Below, one piece after another: positions 7,760-16,635 of a DNA stretch of 64,000 nt; position 1 is the stretch's first letter; the number at the start of each line of letters is the position of its first letter. The notes under the pieces were generated by a model. That model ran no database searches. It saw nothing but the letters and a program-made list of their open reading frames with translations, and was not told the DNA's origin. Where the stretch lies: positions 248,001 to 312,000 of the forward strand of contig JBOEGZ010000006.1 of NCBI GenBank assembly GCA_050633705.1. The letters run 5' to 3'. This DNA comes from JAJFHI01 sp050633705. Lineage in GTDB: Bacteria; Pseudomonadota; Alphaproteobacteria; Rhizobiales; Hyphomicrobiaceae. The translations under genes and the position numbers were made by a program.

Positions 7760-9298
7760 CTATCCACGAACGCGAAAACGCCTCAATCGGCCGTTGCGTG
7801 TCAAGACGATCGTCCATGTGGGCCGTTGGCGTGAAAGTATCGTCTCAAGATCACTGAGATCAGATATGGCGTCATTGCCAATGGCGACGATAATATCGCC
7901 CCGACGAAGACGAAGGCGGTTTGCAGCAGACCCCCGTCGCACTGAAAGTACGACGACACCTTCACTCTCATTCAACTCCAGTTCCTCTGCAACATGCGGC
8001 AAGATGTTGGCGACACGCGCTCCGTCAAATGGGTGTGGACCTGATAGATTTCGCACATCATTACGACCCAAGATCGGAGTGGCGGTTGGATTAAGATTGA
8101 TATTGATGCGCTTATTCTTGCGTATAACCGTGAGTTTAACTGATGACTTGATGCCCTTTAGCGTCAATCGATGAAGCACCGCGTGATCATCTTCGACAGA
8201 GAAGTCATCAACTCTGACAATGACATCACCTGGTTCAAGACCGGCGGCGGCGGCCGGGCCATCGTCATAAACGCGTTCTACCAATGCGCCGGCTATGCGT
8301 GTTAATTGCAATGCCTCAGCCAATTCGCGATTAACAGGTTTTAAGCGTGCACCAATCCAGGGCTTGGCCACTTCGCGGCCTGATATTGCACTGTCAACAT
8401 AGAGCCGGACGAGATTGGACGGAATAGCAAAACCAATCCCATGCGATCCGCCAGAACGCGAGAAAATTGCAGTGTTGATGCCGACAAGGCGTCCGCGCAC
8501 ATCAACCAACGCACCACCAGAATTGCCCGGATTGATCGCCGCATCGGTCTGAATGAATACAGAATCTGACTTACCAATTCCTGTTCTTGCCAAGCCAGAT
8601 ACGATTCCACTTGTCACCGTTTGTCCAACCCCAAAAGGATTACCAATCGCAAGCACCAGATCTCCAACTTCGAGATTGTCTGAATTTTCAAATTGTAAAA
8701 AAGGAAACTTCTCATCTGAATTTGCAATCTTAATAATCGCGATGTCTGACTTCTCATCCGTGGCCAAAACACGTGCATCAAATTCGCGTTTGTCCGACAG
8801 CGCCACCCGGATCTCAGTTTTGCCACGCGCGTTGATCACATGGGCATTGGTCACGATCACACCGTCAGCACTCACAATCACACCCGAGCCGAGCGACGAT
8901 TGCATTCGCTCGCTCGGCTGACCGTATTCGCGACCAAAAAAACGACGAAAAAATGGGTGCCTGGCAAAGGGAGAAGCAAACGTCTTGACCCGGCTCGAAA
9001 CATAGACATTGACCACCGCTGGTGCGGCACGACGCACAACAGGAGCAAAAGAGTACTGCACGGCTTCGCGCGATTGCGGCACAGCTCGTGACGGCTGCTC
9101 GGTGCGACCAGATTCGGTCATAACAAGAACGATTGTGCCGCCGGCAAGCAAGGCAGCCACAATCCAAAGTATTGCAGTACGAAGCAGATGAGCGCGTGGG
9201 ACAGATTTTTTTCTGCCAGATTGGTCCTGGGACAACTGCGATATCGGGCACCCCGAGGCCACCCCTGCATTCGCATCAACAGCAAACTGTCGTTTCAT
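7760..9298 (-). CDS. HtrA/Deg family serine protease with two PDZ domains, membrane-anchored
   Basis: A 512-residue periplasmic quality-control protease. The N-terminus is about 38 polar residues, then a hydrophobic helix (ILWIVAALLAGGTIVLVM) that looks like an uncleaved anchor rather than a signal peptide. The trypsin-like domain carries the catalytic triad: His in TNAHVI, Asp in DEKSDIAII and Ser in NPGNSGGALVD. Two PDZ domains follow (AGALVERVYDDGPAAAAGLEPGD; EGVVVLSVRRGSAAN). This fits the DegP/DegQ/Do group. It is the first gene behind the ribosomal terminator. Both the specific orthology (DegP versus DegQ) and its regulation are open. Confidence 0.92.
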   Translation of the reverse strand: MKRQFAVDANAGVASGCPISQLSQDQSGRKKSVPRAHLLRTAILWIVAALLAGGTIVLVMTESGRTEQPSRAVPQSREAVQYSFAPVVRRAAPAVVNVYVSSRVKTFASPFARHPFFRRFFGREYGQPSERMQSSLGSGVIVSADGVIVTNAHVINARGKTEIRVALSDKREFDARVLATDEKSDIAIIKIANSDEKFPFLQFENSDNLEVGDLVLAIGNPFGVGQTVTSGIVSGLARTGIGKSDSVFIQTDAAINPGNSGGALVDVRGRLVGINTAIFSRSGGSHGIGFAIPSNLVRLYVDSAISGREVAKPWIGARLKPVNRELAEALQLTRIAGALVERVYDDGPAAAAGLEPGDVIVRVDDFSVEDDHAVLHRLTLKGIKSSVKLTVIRKNKRININLNPTATPILGRNDVRNLSGPHPFDGARVANILPHVAEELELNESEGVVVLSVRRGSAANRLRLRRGDIIVAIGNDAISDLSDLETILSRQRPTWTIVLTRNGRLRRFRVRG

Positions 9299-9402
9299 GA
9301 AAATCGCTCACAATTAGTTTCTTCACTTGCCCAAACGTATCGCACGATAACGGACATGACGATATGTAAGAGAGATATGTGGCAATCAACAGTGATCGGC
9401 AC

Positions 9403-9434
9403 AAAAAAAGCCCCAGAACGTAATGTCCTGGGGC
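9403..9434 (-). terminator. Rho-independent terminator behind rplQ
   Basis: Read on the minus strand, a perfect 7-bp stem GCCCCAG/CTGGGGC (9428-9434 with 9410-9416) closes an 11-base loop and is followed at once by seven T (9409-9403). It lies 81 bases past the rplQ stop and before the HtrA gene, so it ends the ribosomal supercluster. Confidence 0.93.
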
Positions 9435-9514
9435 GACAAATTTTTATTCCATAACGTGACAGTCTTGGCGGTCCGGTTTTGACCCCGCACCATCTGTCAT
9501 CGTTCGACCCAGCC

Positions 9515-9967
9515 TTATAAGCCAGGTGGCATCGCATCAGCGTTTTCTTCACCTTGCTCTGCGAGCTTGGCTTCATGACGCGCGCGATCTTCAGAACCCT
9601 TTGCACTCTCGTCGCGATCAACTAGCTCAATCACGGCCCGCGGCGCGCTGTCGCCATAACGAAATCCAGCTTTAAGAACGCGTGTGTAACCGCCGTTGCG
9701 GTCTTTGTAACGTTCCGCCAGAACATCAAAAAGCTTCTTGACCATATCATCGTCACGCAAGCGTGAGGCGGCCAAGCGGCGTGAATTCAAATCTCCACGC
9801 TTTGCCATAGTGATGTACTTTTCGACGACGCGGCGAAGATCTTTCGCCTTTGGCAATGTGGTTACAATCTGCTCGTGGCGGATCAATGCAGCGGCCATGT
9901 TTGAAAACATCGCTTGGCGATGTCCGCTATCGCGATTAAAGCGGCGACCCGCTCTTTTATGTCTCAT
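9515..9967 (-). CDS. rplQ: 50S ribosomal protein L17
   Basis: Large-subunit protein near the exit tunnel. The N-terminus MRHKRAGRRFNRDSGHRQAM and the motif KGSEDRARHEAK region with RDGGYTRVLK-like RNGGYTRVLKAGFRYGD identify it. It is 150 residues long; the last 30 form a mixed acidic tail (EEQGEENADAMPPG-type), common in alphaproteobacteria. It follows rpoA in the usual alpha operon order, with a 136-base spacer, and is the last gene before the terminator at 9403-9434. Confidence 0.98.
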   Translation of the reverse strand: MRHKRAGRRFNRDSGHRQAMFSNMAAALIRHEQIVTTLPKAKDLRRVVEKYITMAKRGDLNSRRLAASRLRDDDMVKKLFDVLAERYKDRNGGYTRVLKAGFRYGDSAPRAVIELVDRDESAKGSEDRARHEAKLAEQGEENADAMPPGL

Positions 9968-10103
9968 CGTCTTACCCTTTAGGTTATTTACTGGGGAGGT
10001 TCTTTGGCCTCACCTTCAGCCGGTTAATAATGTCTCTTCGTTTGTTTTTGCAAACACCTTTACGGGACTGCTTATTCTTTTCAGCCCTGTTGGCGTTTGA
10101 GTT

Positions 10104-11210
10104 TTAGTACTGGTCTTCGAAGCGCTTTGCCAGCTCTTCGATGTTTTCAGGTGGCCAGTTTGGTACTTCCATTCCGAGATGAAGCCCCATAGCCGCCAGA
10201 ACTTCTTTAATTTCGTTGAGCGATTTGCGTCCAAAGTTCGGCGTACGCAACATTTCAGATTCTGATTTCTGGATCAGATCGCCAATGTAGACAATGTTGT
10301 CGTTCTTCAAGCAGTTTGCGGAGCGGACCGACAACTCCAGCTCGTCGACTTTCTTCAGCAGCGCAGCATTGAAAGACAGCTCTGGATGTTGAACTTCTTC
10401 GACTGGCTTTTGCGGCTCTTCGAAGTTGACGAAGACCGAGAATTGATCCTGAAGAATACGGGCTGCCAATGCGACAGCGTCTTCAGCTGTAATCGAGCCA
10501 TCCGTTTCGATTGTCATTGTCAGCTTGTCGTAGTCGAGAATTTGACCTTCACGGGTGTTCTCAACTTTATAAGAAACTTTTTTGACCGGGCTATAAAGAC
10601 AATCAACTGGCACCAATCCGATTGGCGCATCAGCGGGACGGTTGTGTTCGGCTGCGACATAGCCTTTGCCCGTGCCTGCGACGAATTCCATACGCACAGA
10701 AGCACCCTGGTCGAGGTGGCAAATGACGTGGTTAGGATTCAAAATTTCGACTTCAGAACCAGTTTCGATATCCCCGGCAAGAACCGCTCCTGGGCCCTCT
10801 TTCGTCAACACCATACGCTTTGGGCCTTCCGAATGGCACCTAAGCGCGATTTCCTTGATGTTGAGTACGATGTTTGTCACATCTTCTCGCACACCCGGAA
10901 TGGATGAAAACTCGTGCAGCACGCCATCAATTTGCACACTTTGAATGGCAGCACCTTGTAGTGACGACAGCAGCACACGACGCAATGCATTGCCAAGCGT
11001 CATGCCAAATCCGCGTTCCAGCGGCTCGGCGACGATTGTTGCAACACGCGTTGCATCACGACCGGCTTTGATATCAAGCTTGTTCGGCTTGATAAGATCT
11101 TGCCAGTTTTTCTGCAAAAAATTAACGGGGCCAGCATCAGGTTGTGCTGGAGCAGGTGCAGGTGCTTGCGAAACAGCAGGTGCGGTATTTTCTAGATCAT
11201 CCCAGGACAT
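10104..11210 (-). CDS. rpoA: RNA polymerase alpha subunit with an N-terminal extension
   Basis: Alpha subunit, nucleating RNA polymerase assembly through its N-terminal domain and contacting UP elements and activators through its C-terminal domain. The NTD includes RGFGMTLGNALRRVLLSSL; the CTD includes ELSVRSANCLKNDNIVYIGDL and ends in KRFEDQY. At 368 residues it is about 30 longer than usual. Family members normally begin near QKNWQDLIKPNKL, but here about 30 residues rich in Ala and Pro precede it, starting MSWDDLENTAPAV. The ATG at 11210 has only a weak ribosome binding site. A TTG lies exactly at the conventional start but has no obvious site either. Gene order rpsM-rpsK-rpoA-rplQ is canonical. 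Confidence 0.97.
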   Translation of the reverse strand: MSWDDLENTAPAVSQAPAPAPAQPDAGPVNFLQKNWQDLIKPNKLDIKAGRDATRVATIVAEPLERGFGMTLGNALRRVLLSSLQGAAIQSVQIDGVLHEFSSIPGVREDVTNIVLNIKEIALRCHSEGPKRMVLTKEGPGAVLAGDIETGSEVEILNPNHVICHLDQGASVRMEFVAGTGKGYVAAEHNRPADAPIGLVPVDCLYSPVKKVSYKVENTREGQILDYDKLTMTIETDGSITAEDAVALAARILQDQFSVFVNFEEPQKPVEEVQHPELSFNAALLKKVDELELSVRSANCLKNDNIVYIGDLIQKSESEMLRTPNFGRKSLNEIKEVLAAMGLHLGMEVPNWPPENIEELAKRFEDQY

Positions 11211-11311
11211 GGTATCTCAACTTCCCAGTGCTCGGCCGGTGGGTGTTTACCGGCGCTATGTTGGACAGGATGGACGGCAGCCCGACGAATGGTGCGCGCT
11301 GCCAAAATCAA

Positions 11312-11707
11312 TCAAACGCGGCGGCGTTTACGCGCACGGCAACCGTTGTGCGGAATTGGCGTAACGTCTTTGATTGCTGTAACTTGAAGACCAACAGCCT
11401 GCAGCGCTCGTAATGCAGACTCACGACCAGAACCCGGTCCCGTCACCTGCACTTCTACGATTTTCAAGCCGTGATCTTGTGCCTTCTTTGCAGCATCTTC
11501 CGCCGCCATCTGTGCTGCAAATGGTGTTGATTTACGTGAACCCTTAAAGCCCATCATACCGGCTGACGACCACGAGATTGCATTACCCTGCGCATCTGTA
11601 ATTGTGATCATCGTGTTGTTGAATGTCGCGTTAACATGCACCACGCCCGAAGAAATATTTTTCTTCTCACGGCGGCGCACTTTCCCGCGCACTTGGTCTT
11701 TAGCCAT
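11312..11707 (-). CDS. rpsK: 30S ribosomal protein S11
   Basis: Small-subunit platform protein of 131 residues. NISSGVVHVNATFNNTMITI near the N-terminus and the C-terminal block IPHNGCRARKRRRV, preceded by the conserved GPGSGRESALRAL, identify it. It starts at an ATG with AGAGG close upstream and follows rpsM in the alpha operon. Confidence 0.99.
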   Translation of the reverse strand: MAKDQVRGKVRRREKKNISSGVVHVNATFNNTMITITDAQGNAISWSSAGMMGFKGSRKSTPFAAQMAAEDAAKKAQDHGLKIVEVQVTGPGSGRESALRALQAVGLQVTAIKDVTPIPHNGCRARKRRRV

Positions 11708-11830
11708 CCTCTAAAACTCCAATAGCGCCCAAAATTTTTCAGTGCGCTTCACGTTAAATTTGTATCGGTCTAAACATCTGATCGCATCGCCAAAAACCAG
11801 CCAAGGCAGATGCTGTAAATTCAAATTGGC

Positions 11831-12202
11831 TTAGGCTTTTTTCTTGCCAGCAATTGCTTTGGCTGGGCCTTTGCGTGTGCGTGCGTTCGTATGCGTGCGC
11901 TGACCACGAACGGGCAGTCCACGACGATGGCGAAGGCCACGGTAACAACCCAGATCCATCAAGCGCTTGATATTCATGGCTGTGTCACGGCGAAGGTCGC
12001 CTTCCACAACGTAGTCGCGGTCGATGGCTTCGCGGACCTGCAGTATTTCTGCATCGGTCAGCTCATTGACGCGGCGCTCCGCCGGGATTTTCACTTTCTC
12101 ACAGATCTTTTGGGCAAATGCCGGGCCGATACCATGAATATACTGGAGCGCAATGACGACGCGCTTCCCCGTCGGAATGTTCACACCTGCTATACGAGCC
12201 AC
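11831..12202 (-). CDS. rpsM: 30S ribosomal protein S13
   Basis: Small-subunit head protein of 123 residues contacting the P-site tRNA and bridge B1. MARIAGVNIPTGKRV at the N-terminus and YRGLRHRRGLPVRGQRTHTN near the C-terminus are diagnostic. Translation begins at GTG (12202), with TTAGGAG six bases upstream; no ATG is available. It is the first gene after the adk spacer, which holds a good promoter (12464-12492), so the alpha operon can probably be transcribed separately. A 123-base spacer follows before rpsK. Confidence 0.99.
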   Translation of the reverse strand: MARIAGVNIPTGKRVVIALQYIHGIGPAFAQKICEKVKIPAERRVNELTDAEILQVREAIDRDYVVEGDLRRDTAMNIKRLMDLGCYRGLRHRRGLPVRGQRTHTNARTRKGPAKAIAGKKKA

Positions 12203-12511
12203 GTTTGTCTCCTAAGGCCTCGAAATTTTACACCGCTTCGTCATCGAAACGCTGGATTGTCTTGTTTGGTAACGACGTCAGAATCCATACGCTCTGACAT
12301 CGGTCATATTTTCACTGTCATATCATGCACTTAGAGATAAAAAGCCTCGTTTTGGCCTTGTCTCATCACGCACTTCGTCTCACTTCAACGCCATCAGCGC
12401 CGCACCTGAGGGGGGTTCCCGCCAGGCCGGCGTCCAGAATTTCTGCGTCTGAAAAATCGCGTTGTTGTAACCGAGCCACCCGGCCCCGTCAATGTTTACG
12501 CTTGACACCCG
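12203..12511. other. Spacer between adk and rpsM (309 bases)
   Basis: No protein gene longer than about 20 codons is convincing on either strand. It holds the promoter described at 12464-12492 and leaves a leader of about 255 bases ahead of rpsM. I found no clean terminator behind adk. Confidence 0.6.
12464..12492 (-). promoter_or_regulatory. Sigma-70-type promoter for the alpha operon (rpsM-rpsK-rpoA-rplQ)
   Basis: On the minus strand a TTGACG -35 hexamer (12492-12487) and a TACAAC -10 hexamer (12469-12464) are separated by exactly 17 bases. The element sits just past the adk stop and points at rpsM. The predicted start is near 12457. This is inference from consensus only. Confidence 0.6.
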
Positions 12512-13171
12512 TCAAACTGTCTCAAGTTCCTTCAAAACACCATTCATTTGCGCCGTAACATCATCGATCGCCGCCATTCCATCGACAGATTTTAGCTTGT
12601 CTTTGGCATAGTAATAGCCAATGAGAGGCGCAGTTTCGCGATAGTACGCCATCAGACGATTTCGCACCGTTTCAGCGTTGTCATCGCCCCGGCGGGTAAA
12701 ATCAGAGCTGCCACATTTGTCACAAACGCCATCCACCTTCGGCTTCTTGTTGGTATCGTGATAACCTGTGCCACAATTCGCACACGTGTAGCGGCCAGAG
12801 ACACGATCAACCAATACGCCATCGTCCACCTTGATCTCAATAACAGTATCCAGGCGCCGCCCCTTCGTCGTCAGCAGTTTATCCAGTGCCGCGGCTTGGG
12901 CTAACGTGCGCGGGAAACCGTCGAGAATGAAACCTGTCGCACAATCTGGTTGCTCGATGCGATCTGCAATAATGCCGATCACAATTTCATCAGAAACCAA
13001 ACCACCGGCTTCCATGACCGCTTTGGCTTCGAGGCCAACCTCGCTGCCAGCTTTCACAGCCGCGCGCAACATGTCACCGGTCGACAGTTGCACAAGACCA
13101 TGACTTGCCGTCAATGCTTGAGCCTGTGTGCCTTTGCCTGCGCCTGGGGGTCCTAGAAGAATGAGGTTCAT
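12512..13171 (-). CDS. adk: Adenylate kinase, long form with zinc-finger LID
   Basis: Catalyses AMP + ATP to 2 ADP. The P-loop is LGPPGAGKGTQA at residues 5-16, the AMP-binding part includes STGDMLRAAV, and GFPRT follows. The LID domain is the long form and carries four Cys in two C-x2-C pairs (CANCGTGYH and CDKCGSS), a structural zinc site. Length is 219 residues. The ATG overlaps the secY stop by one base (TGATG), indicating coupling. Zinc-binding long LIDs are widespread, so this is a note rather than an anomaly. Confidence 0.97.
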   Translation of the reverse strand: MNLILLGPPGAGKGTQAQALTASHGLVQLSTGDMLRAAVKAGSEVGLEAKAVMEAGGLVSDEIVIGIIADRIEQPDCATGFILDGFPRTLAQAAALDKLLTTKGRRLDTVIEIKVDDGVLVDRVSGRYTCANCGTGYHDTNKKPKVDGVCDKCGSSDFTRRGDDNAETVRNRLMAYYRETAPLIGYYYAKDKLKSVDGMAAIDDVTAQMNGVLKELETV

Positions 13172-14559
13172 CAGCGCCGCCCCTTCGTGATCTTTGGTAC
13201 AGGTGCGCGATTGCCACCGCGCAACTTGGCCTTCTTGATCAAACCTTCATACTGGTGAGCTAACAGATGACTCTGGACCTGGGCCACAGTATCCATTGTT
13301 ACGCTGACTGCAATCAACAGGGACGTTCCACCGAAATAGAACGGAACCGCTGCATAAGCGATCAATGCTTCGGGCAACACACACACGGCGGCGAGATAAA
13401 TCGCACCCAAGACCGTGATACGGGTCAGAACATAATCGATATATTCTGCTGTCTTATCGCCTGGACGAATACCTGGGATAAAGCCGCCATACTTGCGCAG
13501 ATTATCAGCAGTGTCCTTCGGATTAAAAACAACGGCCGTGTAAAAGAAGGCAAAGAACATGATCAAACTGATAAAAACAATCAGATAAAGCGGCTGACCA
13601 CGGCCCAACAGCGCAACGATATTCGTCAGCCACTCCGGTCCTGTGCCATCCGAGCCGACTGAGAACTGAGCAACCGTGATGGGCAACAACAATAGTGATG
13701 AGGCAAAGATTGGTGGAATAACACCCGCAGTATTGAGCTTTAGCGGCAAATGTGAGCTGTTCTCATTTTGCGGACCAGCTGCAGTTTGACGCTTTGGATA
13801 CTGGATCAACAAACGACGCTGTGAGCGTTCGATGAAAACGATGGCGCCAACCACGAACAACATCAGTGCGATCAACGCAAACAGCAGGAACATCGACATC
13901 GAACCGTTTCGTGTCAGTTCAAACAAGTTGATGATCGCGGATGGCAGGCCTGCCACGATGCCGGCAAAGATGATCAGAGAAATTCCGTTGCCAATGCCAC
14001 GTTGCGTGATTTGTTCACCCAACCACATCAGGAACATCGTGCCCCCAACCAGCGTAATCACTGTTGTCAGGCGGAAGAACATACCAGGATCGGTCACAAC
14101 GGCACCGGCACGCGCCGCCGTCGAACCTTCCAAACCAATCGCGATGCCATAGGCTTGAGCCGCAGCCAATACGAGTGTCAGATACCGCGTATATTGGTTG
14201 ATCTGCTTGCGCCCCTGCTCACCTTCTTTTTTGAGAGCTTCGAGACGTTTGTCGACCGACGTCATCAACTGCATGATGATCGAGGCCGAGATGTAAGGCA
14301 TGATGTTCAGCGCGAAAATTGCCATGCGTTCAACCGCACCGCCAGCAAACGTATTGAACATCCCCAGAATACCGTTCTGGGCCTGGTTGAAGGTTTCGGC
14401 AAAAGCCACCGGGTTGATACCGGGAATTGGGATGAATGTACCAAAGCGATAAACAAGCAAAGCGCCCAGTGTGAACCACAGGCGCTTTTTCAGATCTTCT
14501 GCTTTCGCAAATGAGCTGAAGTTCAAATTCGCGGCGAGCTGCTCAGCAGCAGAAACCAT
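13171..14559 (-). CDS. secY: Protein translocase subunit SecY
   Basis: The 462-residue ten-helix channel of the Sec translocon. Recognisable segments are RFGTFIPIPGINP (helix 1 region), MPYISASIIMQL (helix 2b), GNGISLIIFAGI and the cytoplasmic loops with RKYGGFIPGIRPG and the C-terminal IQSHL-type AQVQSHLLAHQYEGLIKKAK. Its partner SecE is at 42247. It follows rplO after a 260-base spacer, much longer than usual for this operon, and overlaps adk by one base. Confidence 0.98.
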   Translation of the reverse strand: MVSAAEQLAANLNFSSFAKAEDLKKRLWFTLGALLVYRFGTFIPIPGINPVAFAETFNQAQNGILGMFNTFAGGAVERMAIFALNIMPYISASIIMQLMTSVDKRLEALKKEGEQGRKQINQYTRYLTLVLAAAQAYGIAIGLEGSTAARAGAVVTDPGMFFRLTTVITLVGGTMFLMWLGEQITQRGIGNGISLIIFAGIVAGLPSAIINLFELTRNGSMSMFLLFALIALMLFVVGAIVFIERSQRRLLIQYPKRQTAAGPQNENSSHLPLKLNTAGVIPPIFASSLLLLPITVAQFSVGSDGTGPEWLTNIVALLGRGQPLYLIVFISLIMFFAFFYTAVVFNPKDTADNLRKYGGFIPGIRPGDKTAEYIDYVLTRITVLGAIYLAAVCVLPEALIAYAAVPFYFGGTSLLIAVSVTMDTVAQVQSHLLAHQYEGLIKKAKLRGGNRAPVPKITKGRR

Positions 14560-14819
14560 GGCTTAATTCTCCCGACCTGTTCAGCGCCTCAGACATATAC
14601 GCCCCTTCGAATCTACTGACCCCAAAGGGGCCAAAAATATCGAAATGTCTGTATACACTCATCTGTCACCCCAAATGGTCAAAATGGGATCCTGTAGTGC
14701 TATGGACAACCGAGGCCTGATACTTTTTCTCTAGTGTTGCGCAATTGCTTGAGAAAACCAGGCCCGAAATCCAAATTTTACCCCGTCCTAACGAGAAACA
14801 GGGATAATCCGAGCAAAAC
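14560..14819. other. Long spacer between rplO and secY
   Basis: In most genomes rplO and secY nearly touch; here 260 bases separate them. On the minus strand there is a small hairpin (GGCCCC TTT GGGGTC, near 14618-14632) and TTGACC near 14680, but no good -10 at proper spacing. A 39-codon open frame runs into secY out of frame; I do not believe it is a gene. Confidence 0.5.
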
Positions 14820-15347
14820 TTATTTTGCTTTTGCCTTTTTCTTAGCAGCCGATTTGGCGCGCTTTTCTTCGTCAGCCGCGAGAACTTTTTTCTCAATCAA
14901 CGTTATCGAGCCACCGGCTTTTTCGACAGCAGCTTTTGCGGCAGGCGTGGCGTGATCGACGACAATGTCAACTTTAGCACTCAGCGCACCATGACCCAAC
15001 AAACGCAGACCATCTTTCGCCCGACGCAGAACGCCAGCTTCAACCAACGCTGCAACATCGAGTTTTTTGCCAACTTCAACACGCCCGTCATCAATTGCGG
15101 TCTGCAACCGACCAAGGTTTAGTTCGTTGAAATTTTTCGGACGATACTTGTTAAATCCGCGTTTTGGCAGGCGGCGATAGATCGGCATCTGGCCGCCTTC
15201 AAAGCCCTTAATCGCAACACCTGAACGCGATTTTTGACCTTTGACACCACGCCCGCCCGTTTTACCAACACCAGAACCGATGCCACGACCAATGCGCACG
15301 CGCTTCTTGTTGGCGCCTTCATTATCTTTGAGTTCGTTGAGCCGCAT
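14820..15347 (-). CDS. rplO: 50S ribosomal protein L15
   Basis: Large-subunit assembly protein. MRLNELKDNEGANKKRVRIG and GRGIGSGVGKTGGRGVKGQKSR at the N-terminus and GFEGGQMPIYRRLPKRGF identify it. At 175 residues it is longer than the E. coli protein, because of a Lys/Ala-rich C-terminal tail (SAAKKKAKAK). It lies between rpmD and secY as usual. Confidence 0.98.
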   Translation of the reverse strand: MRLNELKDNEGANKKRVRIGRGIGSGVGKTGGRGVKGQKSRSGVAIKGFEGGQMPIYRRLPKRGFNKYRPKNFNELNLGRLQTAIDDGRVEVGKKLDVAALVEAGVLRRAKDGLRLLGHGALSAKVDIVVDHATPAAKAAVEKAGGSITLIEKKVLAADEEKRAKSAAKKKAKAK

Positions 15348-15413
15348 GGGACCGGCACTCCTAAGCGTAAAAGTTATTCAGTTTGGTTTCAGACAATGCT
15401 TATGCTTTGGGCC

Positions 15414-15608
15414 TTAAGCTTTGTCTTCAACAATGCGAACGAGGTGGGGAATAGAATTCACCATGCCACGTACGCAAGGCGTGTCTTCCAATGTCCGACG
15501 ACGATGCAATTTGTTCAGCCCAAGGCCGATAAGCGTCTGACGCTGTTTTTGCGGACGCCGGATTGGACTGCCAATTTGCTCAACCGTAATGGTTTTTTTC
15601 GTAGCCAT
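15414..15608 (-). CDS. rpmD: 50S ribosomal protein L30
   Basis: A 64-residue protein with the L30 pattern: KTITVEQIGSPIRRPQKQRQ, then LGLNKLHRRRTLEDTP and a final MVNSIPHLVRIVE. It sits between rpsE and rplO as in the canonical spc operon. Confidence 0.98.
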   Translation of the reverse strand: MATKKTITVEQIGSPIRRPQKQRQTLIGLGLNKLHRRRTLEDTPCVRGMVNSIPHLVRIVEDKA

Positions 15609-15667
15609 ATCTATTCACCTTCGTTAACGGGCGAACGCCGCGCCAACATCTACATTTATTATGTTCT

Positions 15668-16246
15668 TTACGCGTCTGCCGAAATGTCAGACAGCGATGA
15701 AGCATCCCGACGACGGCCAACGATATCGCTGACTTTCATACCACGGCGAGATGCAATTGTACGTGGGTTCTCTTGGTGCTGAAGCGCATCGAATGTCGCC
15801 CGGATCACGTTGTATGGGTTGGTCGAACCCAACGATTTGGCAACGACGTCCTGCACACCCAACATTTCAAACACAGCACGCATCGCACCACCGGCGATGA
15901 TACCCGTTCCTGGAGGCGCTGCGCGAACAACGACCTTACCAGCTCCGTGGCGACCGCGACTGTCGTGATGCAGCGTGCGCGCATCGCGTAGTGGAACGCG
16001 AACAAGCGTACGCTTGGCAGCTTCCGTTGCTTTGCGAATAGCCTCTGGAACTTCGCGCGCCTTGCCGTGACCAAAGCCAACACGGCCTTTTTGATCACCA
16101 ACAATGACGAGTGCCGCAAAACCAAAGCGCTTACCACCCTTAACAACCTTTGCCACACGGTTGATGTGTACAAGCTTGTCCTGGAACTCGTTATCGCGGT
16201 CGTCGCGATCGCGGTCGCGACCGCCTCTACCTGGGGAACGTGCCAA
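15668..16246 (-). CDS. rpsE: 30S ribosomal protein S5
   Basis: Small-subunit accuracy protein of 192 residues. The double-stranded RNA-binding domain includes VHINRVAKVVKGGKRFGFAA; GKAREVPEAIRKA and GTGIIAGGAMRAVFE follow. The first 20 residues are rich in Arg, Gly and Asp (GRGGRDRDRDDRD). Translation begins at TTG (16246) with AAGGA eight bases upstream; no in-frame ATG is available near the N-terminus, so the TTG start is firm. The tail is longer than in E. coli and ends LSDISADA. Confidence 0.98.
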   Translation of the reverse strand: MARSPGRGGRDRDRDDRDNEFQDKLVHINRVAKVVKGGKRFGFAALVIVGDQKGRVGFGHGKAREVPEAIRKATEAAKRTLVRVPLRDARTLHHDSRGRHGAGKVVVRAAPPGTGIIAGGAMRAVFEMLGVQDVVAKSLGSTNPYNVIRATFDALQHQENPRTIASRRGMKVSDIVGRRRDASSLSDISADA

Positions 16247-16261
16247 GGTGCAGTCCTTTCC

Positions 16262-16624
16262 TTAAAAATTCAATCCGCCTTCGCGGGCGGCATCGGCAAG
16301 CGCTTTCACGCGGCCATGGAACAAATAACCACCTCGGTCAAAGACAACGTCCTTGACCCCGGCTGCAACTGCGCGTTCTGCCACCTGTTTGCCAACTGCT
16401 ACCGCAGCAGCAACATCAGCGCCGGTTTTAAGCGCGCTCTTTAAATCTTTCTCAAGCGTCGAAGCTGAAACCAACGTTTTGCCAGAAACATCATCAATCA
16501 CCTGCGCATAGATATGCTGCGAGGAGCGAAAAACCGACAAACGTGGACGGCCCGAAGACCGTGCCTTCAATGTGCGACGCACACGCTCTTTGCGACGAGC
16601 GCTCGTAGTTTGACCCTTGGCCAT
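16262..16624 (-). CDS. rplR: 50S ribosomal protein L18
   Basis: 5S rRNA-binding protein of 120 residues. RRKERVRRTLKARSSGRPRL and SVFRSSQHIYAQVIDD are typical, as is the C-terminal FDRGGYLFHGRVKALADAAR ending. It lies 15 bases ahead of rpsE and 11 behind rplF. Confidence 0.99.
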   Translation of the reverse strand: MAKGQTTSARRKERVRRTLKARSSGRPRLSVFRSSQHIYAQVIDDVSGKTLVSASTLEKDLKSALKTGADVAAAVAVGKQVAERAVAAGVKDVVFDRGGYLFHGRVKALADAAREGGLNF

Positions 16625-16635
16625 CGTGCCAATCC

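Noticed and set aside
14500..14676. A 39-codon ORF running into secY out of frame (starts MSVYRHFDIF)
   Set aside because: It overlaps secY by about 60 bases, which is not typical of coupling, and its composition is unremarkable.
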